DNA from: Prorocentrum cordatum
Lineage: Eukaryota; Sar; Dinophyceae; Prorocentrales; Prorocentraceae
DNA length: 64,000 bases
NCBI GenBank assembly: GCA_963575745.1
Contig: CAUYUJ010021693.1
Location: forward strand, 320,768 to 384,767
Direction: 5' to 3'
The notes under the pieces are model-generated. The model worked only from the letters and a program-made list of their open reading frames with translations, made no database searches and was not told the DNA's origin. A program made the position numbers and the translations under genes. Shown here in pieces: positions 1 to 10,640 of this stretch (within the stretch, counting starts at the first letter, position 1; each line of letters starts with the position of its first letter).

Positions 1-1170
1 CGAATGGTGCAACATTCCTCACGACTTCCGTGAAACTCGACTGCTCAGAACGCCCTCTCGAGCGGACTATCAATACACGGAAGAAAGCGTAAGCACGGGG
101 GAAGCAGCAAGAAGAACGAAGGCAAGAGGGGGCATGCGGGGATGGACAGTGTGAGGGAGGATTGGGCAGGAGCAGAAGGAGCTTTCGCAAACAACTATCC
201 AAGAAAGATGCCCTGGATCTGGGCGGAAATCTGAATCCCCGTGATGGAAGAGAAGCCCAAACAACAACTGACATACTTACTTACGGAAAGCACGGGCGAT
301 GATTTCTCCAAGCCTGAAACGAGAGCTACTTTCCAGACGCGTTCAGTGGCGACTGCAAGTGAGCGCGTGTAATCACAGCCCAGAGTCCCGACGTCGCGCT
401 TCTCCGCAACGAGGACCTCCGGAGATCTCGACCCCTTCCCCTGAACTCGCTTTTCCATCCTGAGCCGTCTTCTGACAGCCACGGGGCCCTGTGCGGTCCT
501 GAGACGAGGCCGAAACTGGCCAGAAACTATGCGTCGTGGCTTGTTCACGACGCGAGGGCAACATCAGTCAACATCGAATACGAAAATCAGGAACGAATCG
601 GAATGTGCATCAGATAAGGCTGCATCCGCACGGAGTCGAAATCGAATCGGATCGACCGCGCCAGGATGCACAACGGCGCCCTGCAAGCATCGCGCCGCAT
701 GGGATTGTCGAAACATCGCATTCGAATCCGATCGGGCCAGCCAGACTAGATATGGCCGCGCCCATTTTGTAACGTTGCCAACTTGCCGCAGTCACACACG
801 CGTGTTGGCGGTCATGTTGCGTGACCCCTCTCGGGAGCCCTCGGGATCCCAACGGGGCTGATGTGACCCCGTGCTGGCACCGTGACCCAAAAGGGGCTAT
901 ATGACCCTGTGTTAGCCATGACCGCCGCTCCAGTGCAAAGCCCTTGAGACGTGAACGAAAAGGACGGCGGCATACAGAACCTGATCGATCGATCGGACAG
1001 AAACGGACCCTGGAGGATGAGATCGAGAGGTCCACGTCGCCACAAGATCTCACGCTGGCAGAGGTCTGGAAAACAAGCTGCCGGCTCCCTCCTCTTCTGC
1101 CAGGGCGCCCGTTGCTGCGATGTCTGAGACCACCCAGGCTTCATCGGCACAGGAAGAGTGCAACATACAA
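1..1170. other. Gene-free stretch
   Basis: No reading frame here shows a recognisable domain or convincing protein composition on either strand. Short open frames on both strands overlap one another without preference. Around 815-930 the plus strand repeats short phrases built on GTGACCC and CCTCGGGA, which suggests weak internal repetition. I see no RNA gene. Confidence 0.5.
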
Positions 1171-1440
1171 ATAAACCTCACAAATCCCACCAGCCCTCCG
1201 GGCGTCGGTGGTTTAGGGAGTTTCCTCTTCCACCCCTCCTTCTTCCCCTTCGGGGATGGGGCTTATCACTGATATACACCCCCTCCCCCAAGCGACTGGG
1301 AGCCAACCCAGGTCCATGAGGCCCCCCCACCACCATCCCTTTTAAAAACAAACGCAAGACACAGTCTGCCCCCACCATCCCTTATAAAAAAAACCATACA
1401 AAACACACTCTGTCACTCTGTCTCTAAATTCGGAGCATGC
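1170..1440 (+). repeat. Dispersed repeat, left copy (partner at 42.35-42.61 kb)
   Basis: This pyrimidine-rich block shares an ordered series of phrases with 42350-42610. The series is: CCCACC(A/C)GCCCTC(C/T)GGGCG, a CTTTTCC/CCTTCTTCCCC stretch followed by CGGGGA, an ATACACCCC(C/T)TCCCCCA segment, GCCAACCCA, and finally (T)TTAAAAACAA with CAAAC/CAAGAC and a GCACTCTG/ACAGTCTG ending. Both copies have the same orientation. No coding potential is evident. It could be a SINE-like unit or the end fragment of a larger element; I cannot tell which. Confidence 0.65.
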
Positions 1441-1503
1441 GCAGCGAACCCGATGCGGCCTCCCCCCACCATCCTTGTCAAAGAATAAAACAGAGTACAT
1501 TTG
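1325..1503 (+). repeat. Short tandem repeat, about 45-bp unit
   Basis: Three related units start near 1325, 1371 and 1464. Each begins CCCCCACCATCC(C/T)T, runs into an A-rich stretch (TTTTAAAAACAAA, TATAAAAAAAACC, GTCAAAGAATAAAA), and ends in an ACA..CTCTG or ACAGAGTAC phrase. The second and third units are separated by about 50 unrelated bases. The block sits at the right end of the dispersed repeat. Confidence 0.6.
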
Positions 1504-1735
1504 GCGGCGGCGGCGGCTGCGGCGGGGGCAGCGGTTGCGGCGGCTGCAGCGGTGACGGCGGCGGGGGCGGCGGCGGCGGGGGCGGCCGCGGCGGCGGCGG
1601 CGGCGGCGGCAGCGGGGGCGGCAGCGACTGCGGCGGCAGCGGCTGCGGCGGCAGCGGCTGCGGCGGCAGCGGCTGCGGCGGCGGCGATTTGGCAGCGGGG
1701 GCGGCGGCGGAGGCGGCGGCGGCGGCGGATTGGCC
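1501..1735 (+). repeat. GGC/GCG trinucleotide microsatellite with embedded minisatellite
   Basis: Almost uninterrupted GGC-type triplets, with a block near 1630-1680 in which GGCTGCGGCGGCA recurs. Both strands read as poly-Gly, poly-Ala or Arg-rich frames, which is what a triplet repeat produces by composition. There is no reason to call a protein. Confidence 0.9.
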
Positions 1736-2029
1736 CCCAGTAGCTGGCCATCCAAAGACGACTGTTGCATATGCTGCGGTTCGGGCCAGGCTCGGGTGCT
1801 ACGTATGTGTTGGGAGGGCGGGTGGGAATGAACGAGACGGCTTGCGGGCGGGGAGGGCGTCTTGACCCCTCCCCCTACCCCCTCCCCTGGACCTGGACAG
1901 GGGGTTCCGGGAGGTGTCGGAGCGTCCAAAACGGCCTCGGCGAGGAAGCACAAATCATTGGTTTTACTCGGGTTTTGGCTCCACTTTGGCCTCCTGAGGG
2001 GGGGCTCTAATTACACACCCCTCCTCCTG

Positions 2030-2870
2030 TGATCGATCTCGCCCAAGATGGCCCAAAGATGGTCCCCAAGGCTCCCAAGGGTGCCCCAAGAGGGCCCCAA
2101 GAGGTGGCCAGGACGCCCCGAAAGGCCCCCAGGATGCCCCCAAGAGGCTCCCAAGAGACCCCCAAGAGGCCCCAAAAGACCACCCAGGGGCACCCAAGAT
2201 ACTCCAAGAGGCCTCGGCGAGAATGCCAAATCATTGGTTTGATGACTAAGGTTTTAGCCACATGTTGGCCTCTTGGGGGGCACTGGTTGAGATGGCTCCA
2301 AGGGCGCCTGGGGGAACCCAAGATGACCTTCAAGATGGCTCAAGATATCCCAGCATGTTTCACAATGGCTCCCGCGATGCTCCAAGATGCCCGAAGTCCG
2401 CTCCAAGATGGCTCCCCGTGGCCAAAGAGCTCCCCCAGGAGGCCCCGAAGAGGCAAACACCTTGGGAAAACCTATGTGTTTGGCTTTCTCGCCTTTTCGC
2501 TTCCGATGGCCATCCGAGGCCTCAAGATGGTTCCAAGATGGCCCAAGAGGGCTCCAAGAGAGCCCCAAGACGGCCCCAAGAACGCCTAAGAGCGCTCCAG
2601 AAGCGCCCCAAGAGCGACCCAAGAGGCGAGTTGTTGGGCTCCCGAGGGGCAACGCTAACTAATGCTCGTTGCTTGTTTGATCGATGTCCTCCAAGATGGC
2701 CCCAAGAGCGTTCCCAAGGCTCCCAAGACCGTTTCAAGAGGGCCCCAAGAGGCGCCCAGGAGGCCCCAACAGGCGCCCAAGAGGCCTCCAAGATGCTCCC
2801 AAGAGACGCTCTCCGAGGCACCCAAGACGCTCCAAGAGGCCTCCACTGGGAGACCCTTCCTCTGTGTGCT
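2030..2870 (+). repeat. Degenerate CCAAGAGGCC-type short repeat array
   Basis: About 840 bp made of irregular copies of a short unit related to CCAAGAGGCC and CCAAGATGGC. A more open patch near 2220-2290 carries the phrase CAAATCATTGGTTT, which also occurs near 1950, so there is a longer-period duplication as well. All frames on both strands stay open for long distances because the unit lacks stops, giving proteins rich in Ala-Pro-Arg-Lys or Leu-Gly-Trp. I treat these frames as repeat artefacts. Confidence 0.8.
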
Positions 2871-2914
2871 GCCCACTTCCCTGATCGAGGCAATTCCTCC
2901 GGGCATCGTTTCTG

Positions 2915-3030
2915 AATGGGCTGGTGGGGTTACATTTTTGGTCAACAGGCTCGCGAGGCGGGTCGAAAGCTGTCCGAACAGCAGTCGGGCCGCGACTCTG
3001 CTGGTGGGGTTACTTTTTTGGTCGGCGCCC
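2915..3030 (+). repeat. Two-copy direct repeat, 80-bp period
   Basis: The phrase CTGGTGGGGTTAC(A/T)TTTTTGGTC occurs near 2920 and again near 3000. The intervening sequence is partly GC-rich and unrelated to the neighbours. No coding signal is evident. Confidence 0.6.
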
Positions 3031-3554
3031 GCGCGACTACGGTCTGGCGGCAACAAGCGTGTCCGGGACGGCGGAACAGGCTAATTGCACGCAAGGTGCG
3101 GTGCACGCGCACTGACCAAAATGCTCCGCATTCGCCGTGACGCACCTAGGCGCCGCAAGGTCCAAAAGAACGAGCGCACAGTGGTGCGGGCGCTACGGAA
3201 CGTCGCCCTTGCGGCGCCAAGCTCCGAGCATCACCCCAGACGAACAACTGGCACCAGCCCGGAGAAGTGGCTGCTGGGGGTGGAAAGCGGGCTGACGGCG
3301 CCGAAGGCTGGACCACTCAGCGCGCAGCCACCGAACGCCACTACAGAGCTGTTGGGGCTGGCGGCGGCCGGCGTCGAGTCGGCACCGGTGGAAAGGGATA
3401 GGTGCGCCGAGAAACACGGCGAGGCGCCGCGCTGGCAAGGCAACCCGCCACAGTCACCCTCACCTCGGTGGACACCGCCGTCCTTCCGAAGTCACGGGGC
3501 CGACCGGCTGTGGGAGGGCTCCTGCAGCCCGCAGGGAGCGACTGGCGTGGAGAA

Positions 3555-3653
3555 GGGGGGCGCAGCTAACCGCCGCAAGAGATACGCAACTGGATGGCAG
3601 CTGCACGCCGAGAGCATTTACACGTGCGGGGGGCGTAGCTAACAGCCGCATGA
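3555..3653 (+). repeat. Copy A hairpin motif, two units
   Basis: GCAGCTAACCGCCGC lies at 3562-3576, preceded by a run of Gs and followed by AAGAG. A degenerate unit (GTAGCTAACAGCCGC) lies at about 3636-3650. The five-base arms GCAGC and GCCGC can pair, with one wobble, around a five-base loop. The same motif recurs near 4743, 4818, 13100, 29104, 29224 and 29344. Confidence 0.75.
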
Positions 3654-4742
3654 GTCACGTAGAAAGACGGGGGGGGGGCGGCCGAACGGCGCTGGAGCTG
3701 TCCGGGCTGGAGTGCGCCAGCGCCGGAAGCGCCACTTGAACGGCCATGTTGCGCAGCTTACGCAACGCAGCTGAAGAGGCACCTGTCAAAACACCCGCTG
3801 AGCGGCGAGCAGGGCGGTGACTATTTCAGGCGACTGATCCCTGCTACCGGCGGCGGGCGGCTGTCCGGCGAACGGCGAAGGAAGGCGCTGGGGGGGGTGC
3901 ATCTACGGCCGGCCCCTGGGCACCGAAAAGAGTGGCTGTCGCTGCGCGACAGCAAAGTAGGCGCCCCTAGGCGGGTGGCGCCTAGAGACGCGGCCTGAGG
4001 TGACACACAGGCGCGGCAACGCGCAAAAGAAGTACTAGAAGCACCTGGGCGGGTGAAACCTAGAGACGCGGCCTGAGACACACAGGCAACGCGAAAAAAA
4101 ACACTAAAAGACGCACGCAGGCAAGGCAGCCCTCAGTGACTCTCACGTGAAGGATACCAACGACCTTTTGCATCTGTCAAAAGACCGGCTGAGCGGCGAG
4201 CAGGGAGGCGATTTCAGGCGACTGATCCCTGCTACCAGCAGCGGGCGGCTGTCAAGTGAACAGCAAAGGAAGGTGCGCTGGGGGGGATGCACCTACGGCC
4301 GCCCCCTGGGCACCGAAGAGAGTGGCCGTCGCTGTGGGGCAGCAAAGAAGGCGCACCTGGGCGGGCGAAACCTAGAGACGCGGCCTGCGGTAACACACAG
4401 GCGGGGCAACGCGTAAAAGAAGCACTAAAAGAAGCACTCAGGCAAGGCAGCCCTCAGTCACTCTCACTTCGTTGGATGCCAACGACCTTCTGAGTGCCCC
4501 AGGATCGACCAGCTGCGAGGAGACCCGTCCCAATGCCCGCTGCGACAGAATGGGGCGATCTGTGGATGGGGGGGTCCTCCAGGCCGCCAGCCCGCCTGGC
4601 CGCCCGCTCAGGCAGCCGCGGCCGCCGCGGGCGAGCCACGGGGCACAGTGGGGGACGTCCGTCAGGCCAGGCAGACGGCGTCGCCCCGCACCGGCGGCCT
4701 GAGGCCGCGTGGTGAAGCGTGTCATGACGTGGGGAAGGGGGC

Positions 4743-4832
4743 GCAGCTCACCGCCGCAAGAGATGCGTGACTTGGAAGCAGCTGCACGCCGAGAGCATCT
4801 ACACGTGTGGGGGGGCGCAGCCAACCGCCGCA
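4743..4832 (+). repeat. Copy A hairpin motif, two further units
   Basis: Units at 4743-4757 (GCAGCTCACCGCCGC) and 4818-4832 (GCAGCCAACCGCCGC) belong to the second large tandem unit. Their spacing of about 75 bp is the same as for the pair near 3562 and 3636. This shows that the motif pair was duplicated together with the tail repeat. Confidence 0.75.
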
Positions 4833-5366
4833 AGTGACGCCTGGAAGGATGGGGGGCGGCAGGACTGCGTCGATGCGGCCCGAGCTGGAGTGCGCCAGCG
4901 TCGGGCGCGCCTAGTGGAAGGCCCTGATTCGTGGCTTTGCGCGACAAGCTGGGGCTGCAATCTGCCAAAGCGCCGCTGCGTGGCCTGCGGGGGGACTGCC
5001 TGTGGCAACTAACCCCTGCTACCGGCAGCTGGCGGCTGTCAAGTGGAGAGCAAAGTGAAGCCTGGGAGAGTGCATCTACGGCCGTTCCCCGGCGCCCAAA
5101 TGGCGGCTGTCGCAGCGGGGCGACAAAACAAGTGCACCCGGGGGGGGGGTTAGGCCTGTGGTCCGGCCCCCATCTGTTGAAGGGGGGTGCGTTGGCCGGC
5201 AAGGTCCACGCATCCAGTGCGGCTGTCTAACCCTGCTGCGCCCGGGGGTGAGATGCGGGGAGACGCCCGCCCCAGCGAGAGTTGCCCCAGGGCATTATGG
5301 CCGAGGCCAGGCGCTGCAAGGTGAAACGAGCCCCGGCAGGTGAGGCGCGGGCAGCGAGGCGGGGGG

Positions 5367-8364
5367 TCAGGCGCGCGACGGGTCGGGAGGTCGGTGGGCA
5401 CGCTGTCCAGCCAGCCCGAGCCTGCCCCCCCCTGGGCGCGCTAGTCCCTCCTGTCCCACCATCGTGCACGCTTGTCTATATATGGGTCGTCTCCCCTGGG
5501 GGAGTAGCGCTTGCCTTCCCCTTTTCCAATCAGTTTCCGTCCACGGTGCTATCTGGTTGCTCCAGGATTCCCACTCCTGCCATTCGTGCCGACGGGAGGG
5601 GGCGGCGGTGCCGATGGCGCCTGCCCAACGCTCTCGCACGGGTGCCGACGTGGCTGCCGTGCCTTCTGCTGTCCAGGGAGCGGGTGCACTGCTGCTGGCG
5701 GGCCCTCGCTGAGCGTGTGTCTTGGGTTCGCGTTGGAGGAGCTTCGTGTGCTTGTCCTTGACCGACGGCCAGTGGGCGCCGAGCCTTTGGTCTCTGTCCA
5801 TCTTGTAGGCGTCGTACCCTGCGCTACCCCAAGCCTGGATGAACTCGTCGCACAACTGGGCTGCGTTGCGTTTGGGGTCGTGCTTTTCGCTGCCGCTGGC
5901 CCCTTGCTTCATGGCGGCCTTCTTCACCCGCGCGGCCCAAACTCCGTTGAACGCTCCTCCCAGCGTCTTTTGAAGGCGTACTATCTTCTCCTGCACTGGT
6001 TCATCCTTGGTGACGTCGGCCTCGGCAACGGGGCACATGTACATGGGGATGCCCCGCATGCGATCGCTCGGGTTGCCTAAAGGAGGGCGCGTGTCCCTTA
6101 TATCCTTCCAGGGCGCCTCGGAAATGGGCGCCCGTGCAGGGTCGCCTCTTGGGGATTTGGTGGCGCGACCGCCCTCAATCTTGCCGTCGCCCCACGCGGG
6201 CCGCTGGCGGCCCCTGTCGCCGCTCCCGCGGTTCAGGGCACAGCCATCCCTGACGTCATTGATGTTCCATGTTGCGCTGACTGCTCTTCGTGGGCTGTCT
6301 TCCGCGCTCTTGATTATGCGAAGGTCGTTCCTGACAACGACGTGGTCGCATGGGGGCCAGGCGTCGGGCCTGACGGGTGTCTCAAGGAAGAGTTTGAGGG
6401 GGTCCCCTTCTTCGTCGTCGGCCACCGGCGAAGGGCTGAGCTCTGGGGTCGGGTCTTTGGCGCCGTCGGTTTCGCTTTTCCTGTCTCCTTCCCCCCCCCC
6501 GGCCGGTCGCGCCAGGTTCGCACTCGGTCTTGCATGCCTGGCCTGTTGGGGCCCTCCCCTCTGCATGAGGGCCGCGCCCCCCGTCTGAGTCTGTGGCTGG
6601 GGGGGGGGCTCTGGCCTGGCGGCGTGGGCAGAGATGTCCTCTCGCGTCAGTACAACACTGATTGCTGGGGGGTCCTCGGTGCCGGCCGCTCTGTTCAGCC
6701 AGGTTGCTGCTGGTGAATCACCTCCCCCTGACGCGCCTACTGCGGCCTCGCGCGGGCCACGCTTGGTCAGGACAGCGGCAGTACCGTAGGCCAAGGCGTC
6801 CTGGTCAATCTTCATGAGGAAAATGAGTAGTGCGCCGGTACGCTGTCGGAGGGGGCATTGGCTTTTCTGCTCTGTCAGGTTGGCTGCGTAACTCTCCCAT
6901 TTGCCTTGGTACTTCCCGTTGGATCTCATAAAGCGGTATACCACTCTGGCCACTGCGGCCCGTTGCCCATCCCAGGGGATGTCGGGGGGGTGGCCGTTGT
7001 CTGGGATGGGCTCTCCGTAAATCATTACCAGGAGAAAGGAGCAACCTTGGTGTGGGCCACGATCCCTCATCGGCCCTGTCCCCTGGGATGCCGCCACCGT
7101 ACCGCAGCACCAACTCTTCCCAACATTTATAGACGGTGTGATTCCATTCCAACAAGTATTTCACCAAGGAGTGCACGGGGCCGTCAGCTTCCACCCCGGC
7201 GAGCCTGAGGGCGGATTGGGTTGGTAAGATTGGGCGCTCTGGGGGGTCCACGTCGGGGAACACGGAGCTGCTGTCGAGACCGACCTTGACAGGTGCGCTG
7301 GTTTCTCCTGCCGCCCAGCTGTGCTCTCTGTCGTTGGGGGCGAGCTCGCCCCTTGGGGCCGATTGCCTTGAGCATGTGTCCTTTGCGGCTGCATCGACGC
7401 CTGTTGAAGAGATGGACGCGGATGTCGTAGCTGCCCCCCTGCAATTATGCCGTTGCCGTGCGTTTGGTGGGATGGGCGGGGCATGCCTTGGAGTCGTCCT
7501 GGCCCATGATGCGGTCGAGAGTGCCGGGCGCTAATTATGTTCCAGATGTGGACAAGGCACCGCCTACAGGCCCATCCTGCATTCCACTGCAGCTGGGTCC
7601 AGAGCGTGGGCATGGTGTCCCAGGGCGGAAGCCCAGTCTCATCGCTGCGCGGCGCGCCTTTCTCAAGTCGCCACATGAAGCAGCCGAGCGCGGGGCTGTC
7701 TGTAGACCGCACAAGCAGTGGCGACCCCACGGGGCAGGTGTCGCACATGGCGGAATAGGTTCGGGTAGTATGCGAGTCAGGCCCGAATCTGCCGTCGGAC
7801 AGCTTGCGGGTTGGGAGGGCGGCACCAACCGCCCTCGGTCTGTGGGCGGGCGGGGTGTTCATGACCAGGTCATCCAGAGTGAACGGGGACCTGCGTAAGA
7901 TCAGGGAGCCCGAACCCACTTGGGAGCCGGTCCAGGGAGGGGAGAGCATTGGCTTTCTCTCGGTAGCGGGCCTCATCCAGCGTGCGCTTGTACGTCTGTG
8001 GGCGGTGATGTAGTGACTTATTGGTGGTGAGGTCCTTGTTCTCACTTAGGGGGACCTCGATTCCTTTGCCTTCCAGCGACTTCATGAAGCACAGCTCGCA
8101 CAACCACCTGCAGTTACGGCCTTGCAAGTACGCTTGGGCGCGGTTCTGCGCCAGGAGCTCCCTTGCGTCGTCGTCCTCCCAAGTGCCTGCCGAGCCTTGT
8201 AGCCCGGTGCTCAGGCACCCGTCGCAGTCGAAGCTGCCGACCTGCTGCCTGGTCAGGAACCTGTCGTCGGTTATCTTCGGCGGGTTAAATGCTATGCAGG
8301 GGGCCGGGGAGGCCGGGGAGTCTTCGTCAAGGCGCTTGTTGGCCATGGCGATCCCCCCCGCCAT
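5367..8364 (-). pseudogene. LINE-like copy A: conserved C-terminal region of the helicase ORF
   Basis: Function unknown. It is homologous to copy B 55769-58774. It starts with two Cys pairs: C-D-G-C near 8220 and C-E-L-C near 8095, with a conserved AQNRAQAYL phrase between them. It continues with ALPSL..LP.GFG, a C-D-T-C pair, and CFMW, ending W..CRRCLV.IWNI. A Pro/Ser-rich spacer follows, then a distal block with conserved LGG.F..(V/L)W.A, F...W...GY(D/N)AY and MDR. The paired cysteines suggest zinc binding (inference). The region is spread over three frames, with shifts near 7870-8050 and again near 7000-7250. The distal block stays in one frame over 5367-7097 and runs past the point where copy B stops. 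Confidence 0.7.
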
Positions 8365-8527
8365 TGTACTCCAGATCAGCCATTATGTCCGGGTGGCCGA
8401 GCACGTCTTCGGCCCCGCTGAGCTCCTTGTGTAGTGTGCAGATGGAGCAGCTTCCCTCCCTCACGGATTTGATGTCGGCCAGCTTGACGATTTCTTCGAG
8501 GGCCTCATGGGGGCCTCCAGCGTGAAC

Positions 8528-10640
8528 TTATAGTCCAGCATCGCTCCCCATGTGGTCGGGCACCCGTGGTTGATCGCAACCTGGTGGTGGGCGTAGGTAG
8601 CGAGCGTGCTGATATGCCTGATGGCGTCCTCCATCTTCCCGTGGAGGGATGCGAGGCGGCGCAAGTCGAAGCCCCATGCCTCTGCGAATTGCGCCCTGTA
8701 TTATTTGTGGACTTGCTGCCAGGGGAAGCAGAGGCCCATGGCCGCCTCGAAGATGTCGCCCGTGGCCTCGGGGCGTGGGAAGGGCCATAGCGTGGCGCGA
8801 GGCTCGCGCAATTAGAGCATCATAACCACCAGGAGGACCCCGAGCGCGGGGGTGTCCATGGGAAGCCCGTCGCTGCTGAGGAGAGACTGACGAAGCTCCG
8901 AGTCCGCTTGACCAGGGCGCAGCAGAGACTTCAGGCGCTGCATCCCTGGGTGTGCACGGTGCCGCTTGCATTTCCCCGTCTCTGTGCTCCGCGCCTCTGG
9001 GAGCTGCTGTAGCATGTCGTCGGGGGTGCAACGACTGGTGCTCTTGGGGCGATGGTTGATGCCCTTCGCGAAGGGTAGCGGGGGGGGGGGGGGGCGACGT
9101 CTCGGGGGCGGCCAGGCGAGAGGTGTTCCATGGGGTGCCCAGCCCGAGGAACCAGAACAGGGCAGCCCAAGTGAGATTGTAAACAAAGTTGATTGCGTCA
9201 ATGCCCAGCTCGACGTCGGTGCAGGATCCTAGGTGGCTCCATGCTTTGCGGTCGAGACTGCCTGGCTGCCTTGGTGTGTCAGCCATGGACCATTGGTGGG
9301 GGTGACGCCCCGAGACGGTGTATAGGGCAACGCCCATGGCTGGATCATCGACGAGTCTCTGCAGACTGCTCCTGATTGCGTCCCCTAGGTTGTCCCATGA
9401 GAACTGTGGGTCGAGCGGTGCTGCTATCCGATCTGCAAAGTTCTTTTCCATGGAGGCACGGGCTTTCCCGATGGCGTTGTCGAGTCCCTTGATGACCTCG
9501 TCTCCTGCGTGGGAGGGGGAGGCCGGGATCCATGCGGTAAGGCCTGGGATGGGGTCGAACTCGCTGTCCACTGCCAGTGTCCACCTGTTGTCCATGTCCC
9601 CCGGCTGCGAGAAGCGGACCCAGAGCTCGGCGAACCTTCCGTACTCTGAGAGCCCCCGCAGGCGCGAACCTGTAGCTGTGCCGAACATCCTCCCATCACG
9701 GATGATGACCACATTGCAGGTGGCGCGGGTGATTGCCACGTTCACCCTGTTGGCATTGTCCATGAAACCCCAGTCATGCCACTTGTTGGACCTGGTTGTC
9801 AGGAAGATGACCAGGTCGGCCTCGCCACCTTGGCTGGAGTCAATGGTCGAGATGGTGAGCTTGCCGCTGGTCAGGTGCTCCTCGGCGAGGCTCCGCAGCC
9901 CGGGAAACCTCAAGGATATGCCTGTGTCTGAGCTGTGCTGCACGAAAACGCTGGCGTGGTCGTTGGTGTTGGGGGAGCGGTCTGGGGGGGGGGGGGGCTC
10001 GTTGCCTGGGGCTGCCCCGTCTGTCACTTTCCCTTTGCCCTTGGTCTTGGCTCGCCTGAGGGTGCCGCTGATGCCTCGTACGCTTTGCGGCATCCGTTTT
10101 CTAGGATGGCGCACTGTAGCTGGTAGCCGACAACCACCCGCACTGTGGAGCCGTTCCGCGCGGCGGGCAGGAGGGCACGCACTATGTCCACGGTCTGCGC
10201 TGCCTCCGGTAGATTGGCGCATCCTGCGTGCAGCCTCGATGTGACCTCCAGGGAGGGGTTGTCCACCAATAGGAAGCGGTGCCGTTCTTCCTTGTGCAGG
10301 TTTCCTGGATCCAGGCCTCGCAACATGTGCTCCATGTCATGTCTGCCATAACGGTGCCCGCTGCCTCCGCTAGATCGGCGGCTCTGGTGTCGTCCCAGGA
10401 GAGGTCCCGCCATGGGAGCCCCTCGATCAAGGGTCGCTGTGCCAAGGGGTATGTTAGGCCGGTGTGCATTGTGTTGCCGGAAAATTCACAATTCGGCCAG
10501 GCCAGCAGCAGGGGGTGCATCCGGTAGCATAGGCTGAGCTGTACCACAGAGGACTGGTCTTCCCCCAGGGCGTGGTGGAGGCGGTCAAAGATGGAGAGGC
10601 ATAACCCTTGGTCGGCCGCTTTCCTGGAGATGACTGTGGG
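8528..10640 (-). pseudogene. LINE-like copy A: SF1 helicase, C-terminal RecA-like domain
   Basis: Second half of a UPF1/DNA2-like superfamily 1 helicase. Visible motifs are motif IV as LCYRMHP followed by LLAWPN (about 10490-10540), then FLLVDNP and VDIVRALLP with VVVGYQLQ (10130-10290). Motif V appears as STIDSSQGGEADLVIF (about 9810-9850) and motif VI as RVNVAITRA (about 9720-9745). The usual Lys after the motif VI TRA is replaced by Thr. The order matches copy B. A frame change separates the domain near 10410 and again near 10220. Downstream, a C-run (G15 on the plus strand, near 9080) lies in a Pro-rich linker, and the frame then reads HISTLATYAHH.. towards the C-terminal region. Confidence 0.85.

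Larger units (their letters stand above)
3410..5140 (-). repeat. Nested tandem repeats in the 3' tail of LINE-like copy A
   Basis: A unit of about 1.2 kb is partly duplicated: the block at 3556-3730 recurs at 4737-4920, sharing AGCTGCACGCCGAGAGCAT and GGAGTGCGCCAGCG. Inside it, a shorter unit of about 380 bp that starts near 3793 (GAGCGGCGAGCAGGG) recurs at 4176 and in part near 5010, sharing CTGATCCCTGCTACC and GCACCTACGGCC-like phrases. Both ends carry the hairpin motif GCAGCTAACCGCCGC. The block lies directly downstream, in the minus-strand sense, of the last copy A reading frame. That position matches the tandem repeats in the tail of copy B, so I interpret it as 3' untranslated sequence. 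Confidence 0.7.

Noticed and set aside
1413-1751. Poly-Ala, poly-Gly and Arg-rich open frames on both strands
   Set aside because: They are all translations of one GGC-type microsatellite; composition alone keeps the frames open.
2007-3084. Overlapping proteins of 100-220 residues on both strands
   Set aside because: They are produced by the short degenerate repeat array, show no domain and contradict one another in strand and frame.
3410-5140. CRISPR-like array
   Set aside because: Repeat units are long, nested and unequal, there are no uniform spacers, and the genome is eukaryotic; these are tandem duplications in a retroelement tail.
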